Part shown: piece by piece, positions 1 through 8,242 of the stretch | How the letters are laid out: each line of letters starts with the position of its first letter | Numbering within the stretch: position 1 is the first letter of the stretch | Assembly (NCBI RefSeq): GCF_004310865.1 | Contig: NZ_SIXI01000001.1 | Span: 248,001-312,000, forward strand | DNA from: Aquabacterium lacunae | GTDB taxonomy: Bacteria > Pseudomonadota > Gammaproteobacteria > Burkholderiales > Burkholderiaceae_C | DNA: 64,000 nucleotides | Direction of reading: 5' to 3' | Notes under the pieces: model-generated | Told to the model about the DNA's origin: nothing | Database searches by the model: none | Seen by the model: the letters and a program-made list of their open reading frames with translations, nothing else | Program-made: the position numbers and the translations under genes

Positions 1-36
1 AGCCAGGCCGCTGCCAAGGCTCGCAAGACCGCCTGA
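1..36 (+). CDS. C-terminal tail of an unidentified upstream gene (partial)
   Basis: The first 36 bases read in one frame as a short Ala/Lys/Arg-rich tail (SQAAAKARKTA) ending in TGA, and a strong terminator lies about 130 bases further on. A basic Ala/Lys tail would fit a nucleoid-associated or ribosomal-type protein, but eleven residues are too few to name a family. The call rests on the open frame at the window edge and on the terminator that needs an upstream transcript. Confidence 0.3.
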   Translation, partial: SQAAAKARKTA

Positions 37-166
37 TGTGCGTGTGAGGGCGCGTGCCAGCATGCGCCTCTGACGCCCGATTCCCTCGCTGGCCACGGGT
101 GCCATTGCCAGCCGGGACGTACCAGTTGTCTCCTCGGTACCCAGTGAAATCTTTTCACCGTACCTT

Positions 167-197
167 AGCCTGGTGGCTTGCCACCAGGCTTTTTTTT
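167..197 (+). terminator. Rho-independent terminator upstream of aat
   Basis: A perfect 10-bp stem (AGCCTGGTGG, 167-176, with CCACCAGGCT, 181-190) closes on the loop CTTG and runs straight into eight T residues. It should end the transcript of the gene at the left edge. The stretch 37-166 before it holds no gene I can support. Confidence 0.9.
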
Positions 198-211
198 CTA
201 TGCTTGCGACC

Positions 212-949
212 ATGATCGAATGGCTGACCGAGCAAGACCCCTTCCCGCCCACACGCCTGGCCCTGGGCCCGGACACCGACGCCCCCGGCCTGCTGGCCGC
301 AGGGGGTGAACTCTCGGTTGCACGCCTGCAGCAGGCCTACCGCCAGGGCATCTTCCCCTGGTTCGGCCCGGGCCAGCCCGTCATGTGGTGGAGCACGGCG
401 CCCCGCATGGTGCTGCCGGTGGCCGACTTCCGCCTGACACGCTCGCTGCGCAAGACCTTGCAGAGGTTCCGCCGCACGCCGGGCTGTGCCGTGCGCATCG
501 ACACCGCCTTCCCCCAGGTCATTGCCCACTGCGCCGGCACCCCGCGCCCCGGGCAAGATGGCACCTGGATCGTCGAGGGGGTTCAGCGCGCCTACCTGGA
601 CTGGCACCAGCAGGGCCAGGTGCACTCGTTCGAAACCTGGGTGGATGGTGAACTGGTGGGCGGGCTGTACGGCATCAACCTGGGGCGCATGTTCTATGGC
701 GAGTCGATGTTCGCGCTGCGCACCGACGCCTCCAAGATCGCGCTGGCCGCCCTGGTGTGCTTCTGCCGGGCCCACGGCATCGAGGTGATCGATTGTCAGC
801 AGGAAACCTCGCACCTGGCCTCGATGGGCGGCAGCGCCTGGCCCCGCGAGGCGTTTGAATCTCACCTCAAACGGGTGGTGGATCTGCCACCTCCGACCGA
901 TTGGACCTATGATGAATCTCTCTGGTCCCATCTGTTCGAGACGGCGTGA
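212..949 (+). CDS. aat: Leucyl/phenylalanyl-tRNA--protein transferase
   Basis: Aat transfers Leu or Phe from aminoacyl-tRNA to the N-terminal Arg or Lys of proteins, marking them for ClpS/ClpAP degradation in the cytoplasm. The family signature is clear: [10 protein letters not shown] (26-35), QGIFPWF (45-51), the following MWWS, and FYGESMF in the core. At 245 residues it has normal family length. I chose ATG 212 because [13 protein letters not shown] matches the usual short N terminus; ATG 200 is a possible alternative. The stop overlaps the GTG start of bpt (GTGA), so the two N-degron transferases are translationally coupled. Well-supported call. Confidence 0.95.
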   Translation: MIEWLTEQDPFPPTRLALGPDTDAPGLLAAGGELSVARLQQAYRQGIFPWFGPGQPVMWWSTAPRMVLPVADFRLTRSLRKTLQRFRRTPGCAVRIDTAFPQVIAHCAGTPRPGQDGTWIVEGVQRAYLDWHQQGQVHSFETWVDGELVGGLYGINLGRMFYGESMFALRTDASKIALAALVCFCRAHGIEVIDCQQETSHLASMGGSAWPREAFESHLKRVVDLPPPTDWTYDESLWSHLFETA

Positions 950-1731
950 CCCACCTCAAAGACCTGCCCCTGGCGTCGCTTCAGTTCTACGCCACCGCGC
1001 CTTACGCGTGCAGCTACCTGCCGGACCGCACGGCACGCTCGCAGGTGGCCACCCCCAGCCACGCCATCAATGCCGACGTCTATTCCGGCCTGGTGCTCAA
1101 TGGCTTTCGGCGCAGTGGCATGTTCACCTACCGCCCGCACTGCGACGGTTGCCAGGCCTGCGTGCCCATGCGGATCCCGGTGGCCCGCTTCGAGGCCAAC
1201 CGCAGCCAGCGCCGCGCCTGGAAGGCCCACGAGGCCCTGGAAGCCCGGGTGATGCGCCTGTGCTTCGTGCCCGAGCATTACCGCCTTTACCTGCGCTACC
1301 AGGCCCACCGGCACAGCGGCGGCGGCATGGACCAGGATTCGATCGACCAGTACACCCAGTTCCTGCTGCAGAGCCGCGTGAATTCTCGCCTGGTGGAATT
1401 CCGCGAGCCTGCCGACCCCAGCGGCCAGCCCGGTGCCCTGCGCATGGTGTCGATCCTGGACATCCTGAACGATGGGCTGTCGGCCGTGTACACCTTCTAC
1501 GACCCGCAGGTGCCCGCCAGTTACGGCACCTACAACGTGCTGTGGCAGGTGCGACAGGCCGCGGAGATGGGCCTGCCGCATGTGTACCTGGGCTACTGGA
1601 TCCCCGACAGTCCCAAGATGGCCTACAAGGCCAACTTCCGGCCTTGCGAGGTGCTGCAGAACGGCCAGTGGGTCGAGCCCCGCCTCAGCGAGGGGCCGAT
1701 GCCGCAGGGTTCAGCACCATCGAGCCGCTGA
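946..1731 (+). CDS. bpt: Aspartate/glutamate leucyltransferase
   Basis: Bpt (also called Ate) attaches Leu to N-terminal Asp or Glu, feeding the same N-degron route as Aat. The 261-residue product starts at GTG inside the aat stop and shows the family's N-terminal cysteine cluster: the Cys of [11 protein letters not shown] and [12 protein letters not shown]. The C-terminal acyltransferase fold carries [17 protein letters not shown]. The order aat-bpt is usual in this group. The last 47 bases overlap the 3' end of the convergent SIMPL gene, so the two transcripts are complementary at their ends. Confidence 0.95.
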   Translation: MTHLKDLPLASLQFYATAPYACSYLPDRTARSQVATPSHAINADVYSGLVLNGFRRSGMFTYRPHCDGCQACVPMRIPVARFEANRSQRRAWKAHEALEARVMRLCFVPEHYRLYLRYQAHRHSGGGMDQDSIDQYTQFLLQSRVNSRLVEFREPADPSGQPGALRMVSILDILNDGLSAVYTFYDPQVPASYGTYNVLWQVRQAAEMGLPHVYLGYWIPDSPKMAYKANFRPCEVLQNGQWVEPRLSEGPMPQGSAPSSR

Positions 1732-2455
1732 CCGACACCGACACCACACCCTTGCCCGGGGCCACCGGCAGCGGCGCGTCGGCCATGGACTCGGCCTTGA
1801 CCGAGCGCATCAGCATGGGCTGCACACCCTGGTCAAAGCCTGGCTCACCCGACTGGATGCTCAACTCACCCACCCCGTAGCCGGGTGCGCCGAAGGCCTT
1901 GGCCACATCGTGCGCCTTGGCCTGCCAGCGGCCGATGGCCTGGCCCAGCAAGGCCGATTCGGCCGATTCACGCGCAGCCCTCGACAGGCCATACGCCACC
2001 TGCTGCACGTTCATGCTGGCCGAGAGCTTGCCCGCCAGCTGACCGATGCCCGCCATGTCCTGCCCTTCCAGCAGCAACTGGGCGTTGCCTTGCCAGCCCA
2101 CGATGCGCCCCTTGTTGTCGTAGCGCGGGAACATCGAAAACGCGCCCGTGCGCACATCGATCTGCCCCGGGCGAGCAGCGCGGCGGGCTTCGGCCAGGGC
2201 CGCATCGAGCACCTGCTTGAGCTGGGTCTGCACATCGGTGGCCTGGCTGCCATCGCGCGTGACGCCCAGGGTCACGGCCAGGGTGTCCTGGGCGATTTCC
2301 TGGGTGGCCGAGGCACTGAGCTGCACCACCCCGCGGGCCGGGCCCACAGGCTGCGGTGCCACGCCTTGCGCCTGCGCGCTGGCGGCTGTCAGGCAAGCGG
2401 CCAGGCCGGTGGCGAGCATCAGGGCACGGTGGTGGGCAACAGGGGTTCGGGGCAT
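1685..2455 (-). CDS. Periplasmic SIMPL-domain (DUF541) protein
   Basis: A 256-residue exported protein. ATG 2455 gives a signal peptide of about 25 residues ending ASAQAQG, followed by the SIMPL/DUF541 fold ([20 protein letters not shown], then a central segment and a C-terminal [11 protein letters not shown] strand). SIMPL proteins (YggE-like) are periplasmic or surface proteins linked to oxidative stress, but the biochemical role is unsettled. The frame opens further upstream, but only this start gives a clean signal peptide. It faces ompR across 185 bases and overlaps bpt at its 3' end. Confidence 0.8.
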   Translation of the reverse strand: MPRTPVAHHRALMLATGLAACLTAASAQAQGVAPQPVGPARGVVQLSASATQEIAQDTLAVTLGVTRDGSQATDVQTQLKQVLDAALAEARRAARPGQIDVRTGAFSMFPRYDNKGRIVGWQGNAQLLLEGQDMAGIGQLAGKLSASMNVQQVAYGLSRAARESAESALLGQAIGRWQAKAHDVAKAFGAPGYGVGELSIQSGEPGFDQGVQPMLMRSVKAESMADAPLPVAPGKGVVSVSVSGSMVLNPAASAPR

Positions 2456-2553
2456 GCGGTCTCCAGTGCAATGCAATTGAAAAGGTGGTGTCAGCACAAC
2501 GCATTGTGGCCTTTGGCGGATGACCGGCGTCAGGCCTTTCACGATCCCGCAAG

Positions 2554-2623
2554 ATTTGTAACAAGCGGTCAGGGCGCTGGCGGCGGCCGGGCCAAAGTGG
2601 TCACAATCGGCGCTGTTACAAAT
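2554..2623. promoter_or_regulatory. Inverted repeat ATTTGTAACA / TGTTACAAAT between the SIMPL gene and ompR
   Basis: ATTTGTAACA at 2554-2563 is repeated exactly in inverse orientation as TGTTACAAAT at 2614-2623, with 50 bases between the arms. GTAACA-type words are typical of OmpR-family boxes, so these may be a pair of sites for OmpR itself (inference). The downstream arm ends 17 bases before the ompR ATG. The pair lies between two divergent genes and could act on both. Confidence 0.5.
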
Positions 2624-2640
2624 TCGTTGAGGACCGGACC

Positions 2641-3378
2641 ATGAACGCCAACGCCCCCACACAGCGCCCCGACCGCGTCCTGGTCGTGGACGACGACGCC
2701 CGCATTCGCGACCTGCTGCGTCGCTACCTGAGCCAGGAAGGTTTCGAGGTGCTGCTGGCCGAAGACGCCAAGGCGCTGAACCGCCTGTTGACGCGCGAAA
2801 CGGTCGACCTGATCGTGCTCGACCTGATGCTGCCGGGCGAAGACGGCCTGTCGATCTGCCGCCGCCTGCGCGCCGCCAACGACGTCACCCCCATCATCAT
2901 GCTGACGGCCAAGGTGGAAGACGTGGACCGCATCGTGGGCCTGGAGGTGGGTGCCGACGACTACCTGCCCAAGCCCTTCAACCCCCGCGAGCTGCTGGCC
3001 CGCATCCACGCGGTGCTGCGCCGCCGCCCCGCCATGGAAGCGCCGGGCGCGCCGGCCAAGGAGGCCCAGTCGGTCAACTTCGGGCCCTTCGAGTTCGACC
3101 TGGCCCTGCGCCGCCTGAGCAAGGAAGGCGAGCCGATCTCTTTGACCACGGGCGAGTTCTCGATGCTCAAGGCCCTGGTGCGCCACCCCCGCCAGCCTTT
3201 GAGCCGCGACAAGCTGGCCCAACTGGCCCGAGGCCGCGAGTTCGAGCCTTTTGATCGCAGCCTGGACGTGCAGATCTCGCGCCTGCGCAAGATGATCGAA
3301 CCCGATCCCTCGCAGCCGCGCTACATCCAGACCGTGTGGGGCGTGGGCTACGTGTTCGTGCCGGACGGCGGCAACTGA
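2641..3378 (+). CDS. ompR: OmpR-type response regulator
   Basis: A 245-residue two-domain regulator. The receiver domain (about 10-130) has the acidic pocket DDD at 17-19, phospho-acceptor D61 in LDLMLPGEDG and the Lys of LPKPF. The OmpR/PhoB winged helix (about 145-242) ends YIQTVWGVGYVFVPDG. It is encoded 101 bases upstream of its cognate-looking sensor kinase EnvZ. In the family, OmpR-P controls porin and envelope genes in response to osmolarity and acid; the exact regulon here cannot be read from sequence. Confidence 0.93.
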   Translation: MNANAPTQRPDRVLVVDDDARIRDLLRRYLSQEGFEVLLAEDAKALNRLLTRETVDLIVLDLMLPGEDGLSICRRLRAANDVTPIIMLTAKVEDVDRIVGLEVGADDYLPKPFNPRELLARIHAVLRRRPAMEAPGAPAKEAQSVNFGPFEFDLALRRLSKEGEPISLTTGEFSMLKALVRHPRQPLSRDKLAQLARGREFEPFDRSLDVQISRLRKMIEPDPSQPRYIQTVWGVGYVFVPDGGN

Positions 3379-3479
3379 GGCCACGCCTGCGGCGTCCGTG
3401 CAGCATGATGTGCGGGCCGAGTCTTTGTTGAGTTGTTGCCGACCCGCCCTGCCCCGATCTTCCTGCCCGTTTGCCCTCG

Positions 3480-4808
3480 ATGCCGAAAAACCGGTTTGCG
3501 CTGAGCCTGTTCTGGCGCACTTTCATTCTGCTGGGTCTGCTGCTGACCGTCAGCATCATTGCCTGGGTGCAGACCTTCAAGGCACTCGACTTCGAGCCGC
3601 GTGCTGTGCAGGCCGCCCAGCAGATCGCTTCGCTGGTGAACCTGTCGCGGGCGGGCCTGCAATATGCCGACCGCATCAACCGCGTCACCCTGGTCAAGAC
3701 CATCTTCGACCAGGAGTCGATCACACTGAAACCGCGTGAGCCCAGCGACCGCTACGAGCCCTTCGAGACCAGCCGCTTCAACGAGATGATCTCGCGCGAG
3801 CTGCACATGCGCATGGGCGAAGACACCGTGATCGCCGGCAGTGTGAACGGCGTCAAAGGCCTGTGGGTGGGCTTTCAGATCGAGCAGGACCGCTACTGGC
3901 TGCAGGCCGACCCCACACGGGTCGAGCCCATGACCACCCGCACCTGGTTCATCTGGGTGGGCATTGCCTTCGTGGCCACCATGCTGGGCTCGGCCGCCAT
4001 TGCACGGCTGATCAACCAGCCTCTGCGCGACCTGTCGTTCGCAGCCAGCCGCATCCGCGAAGGCGAGTACGACTCGGTGCTGGACGAAAGCATGATCACC
4101 CGCGAAATCCGCGAAGTGAACCAGGGCTTCAACCGCATGGCGCGCGAGCTGGCCAAGGTGGAAGAAGACCGCACCGTGATGCTGGCCGGCATCTCGCACG
4201 ACCTGCGCACCCCGCTGGCCCGCGTGCGCCTGGAAGCGGAAATGAGCGTGGCCGACGAGGAAGCGCGCCGCAACATCGCAGCCGACATCGACCAGCTCGA
4301 CGCCATCATCGACAAGTTCATGGACTACGCGCGCCCTGGCGACAGCAAGCTGGTGCCGGTGCATGTGTCGAGCGTGGTCGACAAGGCCATCAGCCAGTTC
4401 CGTGACACCAAGCGCATCAAGATCTCGGCCAAGCTGCCCATCGACACCAAGGTGATGGCCGACGAAACCGAACTGAGCCGCGTGCTGACCAACCTGTTCG
4501 AGAACGCCCGTCGCTACGGCCGCAACACCTACACCGGCGTGGCCAATGTGGAGGTGAGCTACACGCGTTCGGGCTCGTGGGTGATCTTGAGCGTGCGCGA
4601 CCACGGGCCCGGCGTGGCCCCTGAAAAGCTGGCCCAGCTGACCACGCCCTTCTTCCGGGGTGACGCCGCCCGCACGGCGGCATCAGGCGCCGGACTGGGC
4701 CTGGCCATTGTGGAAAAGGCCCTGCAGCGCATGGGCGGCGGGCTGGAACTGGCCAATGCACCGGGTGGTGGGCTGCTGGCCCATGTGCGACTCAAGCGCG
4801 CGAGCTGA
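3480..4808 (+). CDS. envZ: EnvZ-type sensor histidine kinase
   Basis: A 442-residue inner-membrane kinase. There are two membrane segments (about 10-30 and 152-175) around a periplasmic loop, then HAMP, the dimerisation/H-box GISHDLRTPLAR with the phospho-His, and a HATPase_c domain with N box NLFENARRYG, G1 DHGPGV and G2 GAGLGLAIV. I used ATG 3480 (MPKNRF); TTG 3471 is in frame but less likely. It phosphorylates and dephosphorylates the OmpR partner encoded just upstream. No terminator is visible between the two genes. Confidence 0.93.
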   Translation: MPKNRFALSLFWRTFILLGLLLTVSIIAWVQTFKALDFEPRAVQAAQQIASLVNLSRAGLQYADRINRVTLVKTIFDQESITLKPREPSDRYEPFETSRFNEMISRELHMRMGEDTVIAGSVNGVKGLWVGFQIEQDRYWLQADPTRVEPMTTRTWFIWVGIAFVATMLGSAAIARLINQPLRDLSFAASRIREGEYDSVLDESMITREIREVNQGFNRMARELAKVEEDRTVMLAGISHDLRTPLARVRLEAEMSVADEEARRNIAADIDQLDAIIDKFMDYARPGDSKLVPVHVSSVVDKAISQFRDTKRIKISAKLPIDTKVMADETELSRVLTNLFENARRYGRNTYTGVANVEVSYTRSGSWVILSVRDHGPGVAPEKLAQLTTPFFRGDAARTAASGAGLGLAIVEKALQRMGGGLELANAPGGGLLAHVRLKRAS

Positions 4809-4864
4809 GCCCTGCACCACCGCTGTGCATGACGCCGGGTTGCAATGCGTGACCTGGCCCCGCC

Positions 4865-5356
4865 TCAGGCGCGAGCGGCCAGCAGGCACACGGCCCGGGT
4901 TTCGATGGATCGCCCCTCACCCACCGGGCCCATTTTCTCGGCCGTTTTGGCCTTGACGTTCACCTGGCCTGGCTGCACGCCCAGGGCCTCGGCGATGCGG
5001 GCCACCATGGCGCCGATGTGGGGCGCCATCTTGGGCGCCTGCGCCACGATGGTGGCGTCCAGGTTCACCAGTTGCCAGCCAGCCGCCTGCACACGGCGGT
5101 AGGCCTCCTGCAGCAGCACGACCGAATCGGCGCCCTTGAATTGCGGGTCGGTGTCGGGGAAGTGCCGGCCAATGTCACCCAGGGCAGCAGCCCCCAACAG
5201 CGCATCGGTGATGGCGTGCAGCAAGGCATCGGCGTCGGAATGGCCCAGCAGCCCATGGGTGTGCGGGATGGTGATGCCACCCAGCACAAGGGGGCGTCCG
5301 TTGACGAGGGCGTGGGTGTCCCACCCTTCGCCGATTCGCAGTGCAGGCAGATTCAT
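4865..5356 (-). CDS. ispF: 2-C-methyl-D-erythritol 2,4-cyclodiphosphate synthase
   Basis: IspF cyclises CDP-methylerythritol 2-phosphate to MEcPP in the non-mevalonate isoprenoid pathway. The 163-residue product has the expected family length. It shows the N-terminal metal site ([11 protein letters not shown]), the second His motif ([13 protein letters not shown]) and the C-terminal [14 protein letters not shown] 5356 is the start that matches the family. IspD lies 2.9 kb away on the same strand instead of directly upstream, because amtB and a toxin-antitoxin pair sit between them. Confidence 0.95.
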   Translation of the reverse strand: MNLPALRIGEGWDTHALVNGRPLVLGGITIPHTHGLLGHSDADALLHAITDALLGAAALGDIGRHFPDTDPQFKGADSVVLLQEAYRRVQAAGWQLVNLDATIVAQAPKMAPHIGAMVARIAEALGVQPGQVNVKAKTAEKMGPVGEGRSIETRAVCLLAARA

Positions 5357-5480
5357 GGGCTGTGGTGGCCTGGGCCACGGTTGGCAGCGGCAAAACGCCA
5401 TTGTTGCACCGCCGACAACCCTGCTCGACCTGGCCCGCCTCATCCGTGCGATGGCCTCAACGCCGACTGGTAGCCGCCAA

Positions 5481-5499
5481 TTGCACCATCAAGGTGCAA
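5481..5499. promoter_or_regulatory. NtrC-type enhancer site upstream of amtB
   Basis: TTGCACC-ATCAA-GGTGCAA is a perfect dyad with 7-bp arms and a 5-bp spacer. It matches the known NtrC binding pattern TGCAC-N5/7-GTGCA. It sits about 100 bases upstream of a sigma-54 promoter, the usual position for an NtrC enhancer. A further GGTGCGCACC palindrome at 5612-5621 lies near the predicted start point. Confidence 0.8.
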
Positions 5500-5587
5500 T
5501 CATGGCGCATGAAGACTGGATACGCACCGAAACAAGGCAACAAGCACCGGGCAACTTGACCGAACAGCGCATCTTGCGCACGATTTT

Positions 5588-5604
5588 CAGGCACAAACAT
5601 TGCT
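5588..5604 (+). promoter_or_regulatory. Sigma-54 promoter of amtB
   Basis: The sequence CAGGCACAAACATTGCT has the sigma-54 hallmarks: GG (5590-5591) and GC (5602-5603) separated by exactly ten bases, in a GGCAC-N5-TTGC context. Initiation would fall near 5615, about 70 bases before the amtB start. Together with the NtrC-type dyad upstream it predicts induction under nitrogen limitation. Confidence 0.82.
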
Positions 5605-5685
5605 TTATTCTGGTGCGCACCGACCCAATAGAGGGCAACAGCCCCACGCCGGTGCGGATTCTGTTCTTTTCACTGGAAGTCAACG

Positions 5686-6888
5686 ATGGAACAACTCAAA
5701 CAAGGCGCAGACGCGCTTTTCATTCTTCTGGGCGCCGTGATGGTCCTGGCGATGCACGCGGGCTTCGCCTTCCTCGAACTCGGCACGGTTCGGCACAAAA
5801 ACCAGGTCAATGCCCTGGTCAAGATCCTGGTGGACTTCTGCGTGTCGACCATTGCGTACTTCTTCGTGGGCTACACCATTGCCTACGGCGTTGACTTCTA
5901 TGCAGGCGCCGGCACCCTGGCGCAGAACAACGGCTACGCGCTGGTCAAGTTCTTCTTCCTGCTGACCTTTGCTGCTGCCATCCCGGCCATCATTTCGGGC
6001 GGCATTGCCGAGCGCGCCAAGTTCGGCCCGCAACTGGCGGCCACTGCCGTGATCGTGGGCGTGTTCTACCCCCTGTGCGAAGGCGCCATCTGGGCCAACA
6101 AGTTCGGCATCGCCGACTGGCTGGCGGCCGTGGGCGGCGCGCCCATGCACGACTTTGCCGGCTCGGTGGTGGTGCATGCCTTCGGTGGCTGGATCGCGCT
6201 GCCGGCCGTGCTGATCCTGGGTGCGCGTCGCAACCGCTACCGCAAGAACGGTGAAATGTCAGCCCACCCGCCGTCGAGCATCCCCTTCCTGGCCCTGGGT
6301 TCCTGGATCCTGGCCGTGGGCTGGTTCGGCTTCAACGTGATGAGCGCCCAGACCATCGACAAGATCTCGGGCCTGGTGGCCGTGAACTCGCTGATGGCCC
6401 TGGTGGGCGGCACCCTGGTGGCCGTGCTGATGGGCAAGAACGACCCTGGCTTTGCCTACAACGGCCCCCTGGCCGGTCTGGTGGCCGTGTGCGCGGGCTC
6501 CGACATCTTCCACCCGGCCGGCGCGCTGGCCGTGGGTGCCATTGCTGGCGGCATCTTCGTGATCATGTTCACCCTGGTGCAGAACAAGTGGAAGATCGAC
6601 GACGTGCTGGGCGTCTGGCCGCTGCACGGCCTGTGTGGCGCCTGGGGCGGCATTGCAGCCGGCATCTTCGGCATGGAATCACTGGGCGGCGCTGGCGGCG
6701 TGAGCCTGCTGACCCAGACCGTGGGCACCCTGGTGGTGGTGGGCTTTGCGCTGGTCACCGGCTTCCTGGTGTATGGCGTGCTGAACAAGGTGATGGGCCT
6801 GCGCCTGTCGCAAGAGGAAGAGTTCGAAGGCGCCGACCTGTCGATCCACCGCATCAAGGCCACCCCGGAGCACGAAACTTCGTGGTGA
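5686..6888 (+). CDS. amtB: Ammonium channel AmtB
   Basis: A 400-residue Amt/Mep/Rh-family channel with about eleven membrane helices that conducts ammonium across the inner membrane. Both pore histidines are present (in FAGSVVVHAFGG and in WPLHGLCGAWGG), as is the Amt signature DFAGS. Unlike E. coli AmtB there is no cleavable signal peptide: the first helix begins almost at once and carries GFAFLELGTVRHKNQ, typical of the shorter, signal-less Amt clade. No glnK (PII) gene is adjacent. The NtrC-type site and sigma-54 promoter upstream, and a terminator downstream, make it a single-gene nitrogen-regulated unit. Confidence 0.95.
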   Translation: MEQLKQGADALFILLGAVMVLAMHAGFAFLELGTVRHKNQVNALVKILVDFCVSTIAYFFVGYTIAYGVDFYAGAGTLAQNNGYALVKFFFLLTFAAAIPAIISGGIAERAKFGPQLAATAVIVGVFYPLCEGAIWANKFGIADWLAAVGGAPMHDFAGSVVVHAFGGWIALPAVLILGARRNRYRKNGEMSAHPPSSIPFLALGSWILAVGWFGFNVMSAQTIDKISGLVAVNSLMALVGGTLVAVLMGKNDPGFAYNGPLAGLVAVCAGSDIFHPAGALAVGAIAGGIFVIMFTLVQNKWKIDDVLGVWPLHGLCGAWGGIAAGIFGMESLGGAGGVSLLTQTVGTLVVVGFALVTGFLVYGVLNKVMGLRLSQEEEFEGADLSIHRIKATPEHETSW

Positions 6889-6932
6889 GGCCTGGGGCTG
6901 CCTGCCCTCAGGCGGCACCCTCCCCTGCACGC

Positions 6933-6956
6933 AACCCGGCTTCGGCCGGGTTTTTT
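6933..6956 (+). terminator. Terminator of amtB
   Basis: AACCCGGC-TTCG-GCCGGGTT is an 8-bp stem with a stable TTCG tetraloop, continuing into a run of T residues (6951-6956). It lies 45 bases after the amtB stop. Confidence 0.9.
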
Positions 6957-6980
6957 CATGCCCAGACGCACCGAAGCCAC

Positions 6981-7008
6981 TGGACATTTTGGCCAAAATA
7001 GCTAACAT
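6981..7008 (+). promoter_or_regulatory. Promoter with palindromic operator of the Phd/zeta module
   Basis: TGGACA (6981-6986) and TAACAT (7003-7008) are separated by 16 bases and fit a sigma-70 promoter. The spacer holds the perfect 12-bp palindrome TTTTGGCCAAAA (6987-6998). A palindrome between -35 and -10 is the usual layout for autorepression by a Phd/YefM antitoxin. Translation of the antitoxin starts about 30 bases downstream, preceded by AAAGGCG. Confidence 0.65.
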
Positions 7009-7039
7009 AACCACACAGTGCATCCCCGAAAGGCGAACC

Positions 7040-7390
7040 ATGTCGGCCCTGACCCTGCGCAACCCCCGTGGCGACCACAGCCCCGTGCCTGAGTTTTCAG
7101 CCACCGAGGCCAAAAACAGCTTCGGCAAGGTGCTGGACACCGCCATCAGCCAGGGCATGGCCACCATCACCAAACGGGACCGCCCAGCGGCCGTGGTGCT
7201 GTCGATGGACGCTTACCAGGCCTTGCTGGCCGGCCAGGCCCAACCGCTGCAGCACCTGAGCCAGGAGTTCGACGCCCTGCTGTTGCAGATGCAGGCGGGC
7301 AGCAGCCGCCAGGGTGCACTGGACGCCTTCGATGCCTCGCCCCAGGCGATGGGACAAGCGGCCCTGAACGCCGCACAAGCCTTGCGCTGA
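7040..7390 (+). CDS. Phd/YefM-family antitoxin
   Basis: A 116-residue protein with a Phd/YefM DNA-binding fold at about 17-62 (EFSATEAKNSFGKVLDTA, then ITKRDRPAAVVLSMDAYQ). Its C-terminal tail (68-116) is longer than usual and contains QEFDALLLQMQ and an Ala-rich end. In this family the N-terminal domain binds the operator and the tail neutralises the toxin, so the tail is the likely contact for the zeta-type kinase encoded 129 bases downstream. I chose ATG 7040 for its AAAGGCG ribosome site; an upstream in-frame start would place the coding region inside the promoter. The antitoxin family is clear; the pairing is inferred from position. Confidence 0.82.
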   Translation: MSALTLRNPRGDHSPVPEFSATEAKNSFGKVLDTAISQGMATITKRDRPAAVVLSMDAYQALLAGQAQPLQHLSQEFDALLLQMQAGSSRQGALDAFDASPQAMGQAALNAAQALR

Positions 7391-7519
7391 GCCGCGCCCT
7401 GCCACCGCCACCTGCGGCCTTGGATGCCGCCAGGCAGCACACACCGTTGACACCCCCACACGCCTCAGGCGCCACTGCGCACTGGGGCCGATGCACAACC
7501 ATTGCCCAGGAGCCCCCAC

Positions 7520-8242
7520 GTGGCCAGCCCCACCCCACCCCGCCTCTTCGTGCTGGCTGGCACCAACGGTGCCGGCAAGAGCAGCATTGGTGGCGCCACC
7601 CTGCGCGCGCATGGCGCCGCCTACTTCAACCCCGACGAGGCCGCGGCCCGCATCCGCCAGGCCCAGCCGCACCTCAGCACCACGCAAGCCAACAGCGCCG
7701 CCTGGCACGAAGGCAAGCGCCTGCTGCAGCGGGCTGTGGCCGAGCGCCTGGACTACAACTTCGAGACCACCCTGGGTGGCCGCAGCTTCGCGCGCCTGCT
7801 GCGTGAGGCAGCTGAGGCCGGCTTCGAGGTGCGCGTGTGGTACGTGGGCCTGGCCAGCCCCGAACACCACCTGGCCCGAGTGCGGGCGCGGGTGGCCAAG
7901 GGCGGGCACGACATCCCCGAGGCCGACATCCGCCGCCGCTTCGACCAGAGCCGCCTGCAGTTGATCGCCCTGCTGCCCTGGCTCACCGAACTCAAGGTGT
8001 TCGACAACAGCCCGGAGGCCGACCCGCACCAGGGCCAGGCCCCACGGCCGCAGTTGCTGCTCCACTGGCAAGGCGCAGGCCATGGCCAGGGCGGGCAAGT
8101 GCGCGTGCCCGCCACGCCGCAGGCGCTGCTGGCCACACCAGAATGGGCCAAGCCCCTGGTGATGGCCGCCATGCGGGCCACCCTGGGCCCCTCGGCCAGC
8201 GAAGAACTCAGCGCGGGTGCAACAGGCGCTCGGCCAGGCTGA
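7520..8242 (+). CDS. Zeta-toxin-type P-loop kinase
   Basis: A 240-residue P-loop protein of the zeta toxin / COG4185 group. It has the Walker A GTNGAGKSS (14-22), the substrate-loop acidic motif YFNPDEAAARI, NFETTLGGRSF and the arginine-rich GGHDIPEADIRRRF. Family members phosphorylate UDP-N-acetylglucosamine or related sugar nucleotides and block wall synthesis; the substrate here is not known. GTG 7520 is preferred because AGGAG lies seven bases upstream. TTG 7502 is in frame but lies upstream of that site. The preceding gene encodes a Phd-type antitoxin. The last 35 bases overlap convergent ispD. Confidence 0.82.
   Translation: MASPTPPRLFVLAGTNGAGKSSIGGATLRAHGAAYFNPDEAAARIRQAQPHLSTTQANSAAWHEGKRLLQRAVAERLDYNFETTLGGRSFARLLREAAEAGFEVRVWYVGLASPEHHLARVRARVAKGGHDIPEADIRRRFDQSRLQLIALLPWLTELKVFDNSPEADPHQGQAPRPQLLLHWQGAGHGQGGQVRVPATPQALLATPEWAKPLVMAAMRATLGPSASEELSAGATGARPG

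Noticed and set aside
7391-7519. A TTGACA at 7447 as a separate promoter for the zeta-type toxin
   Set aside because: No acceptable -10 box is found 16-18 bases downstream.
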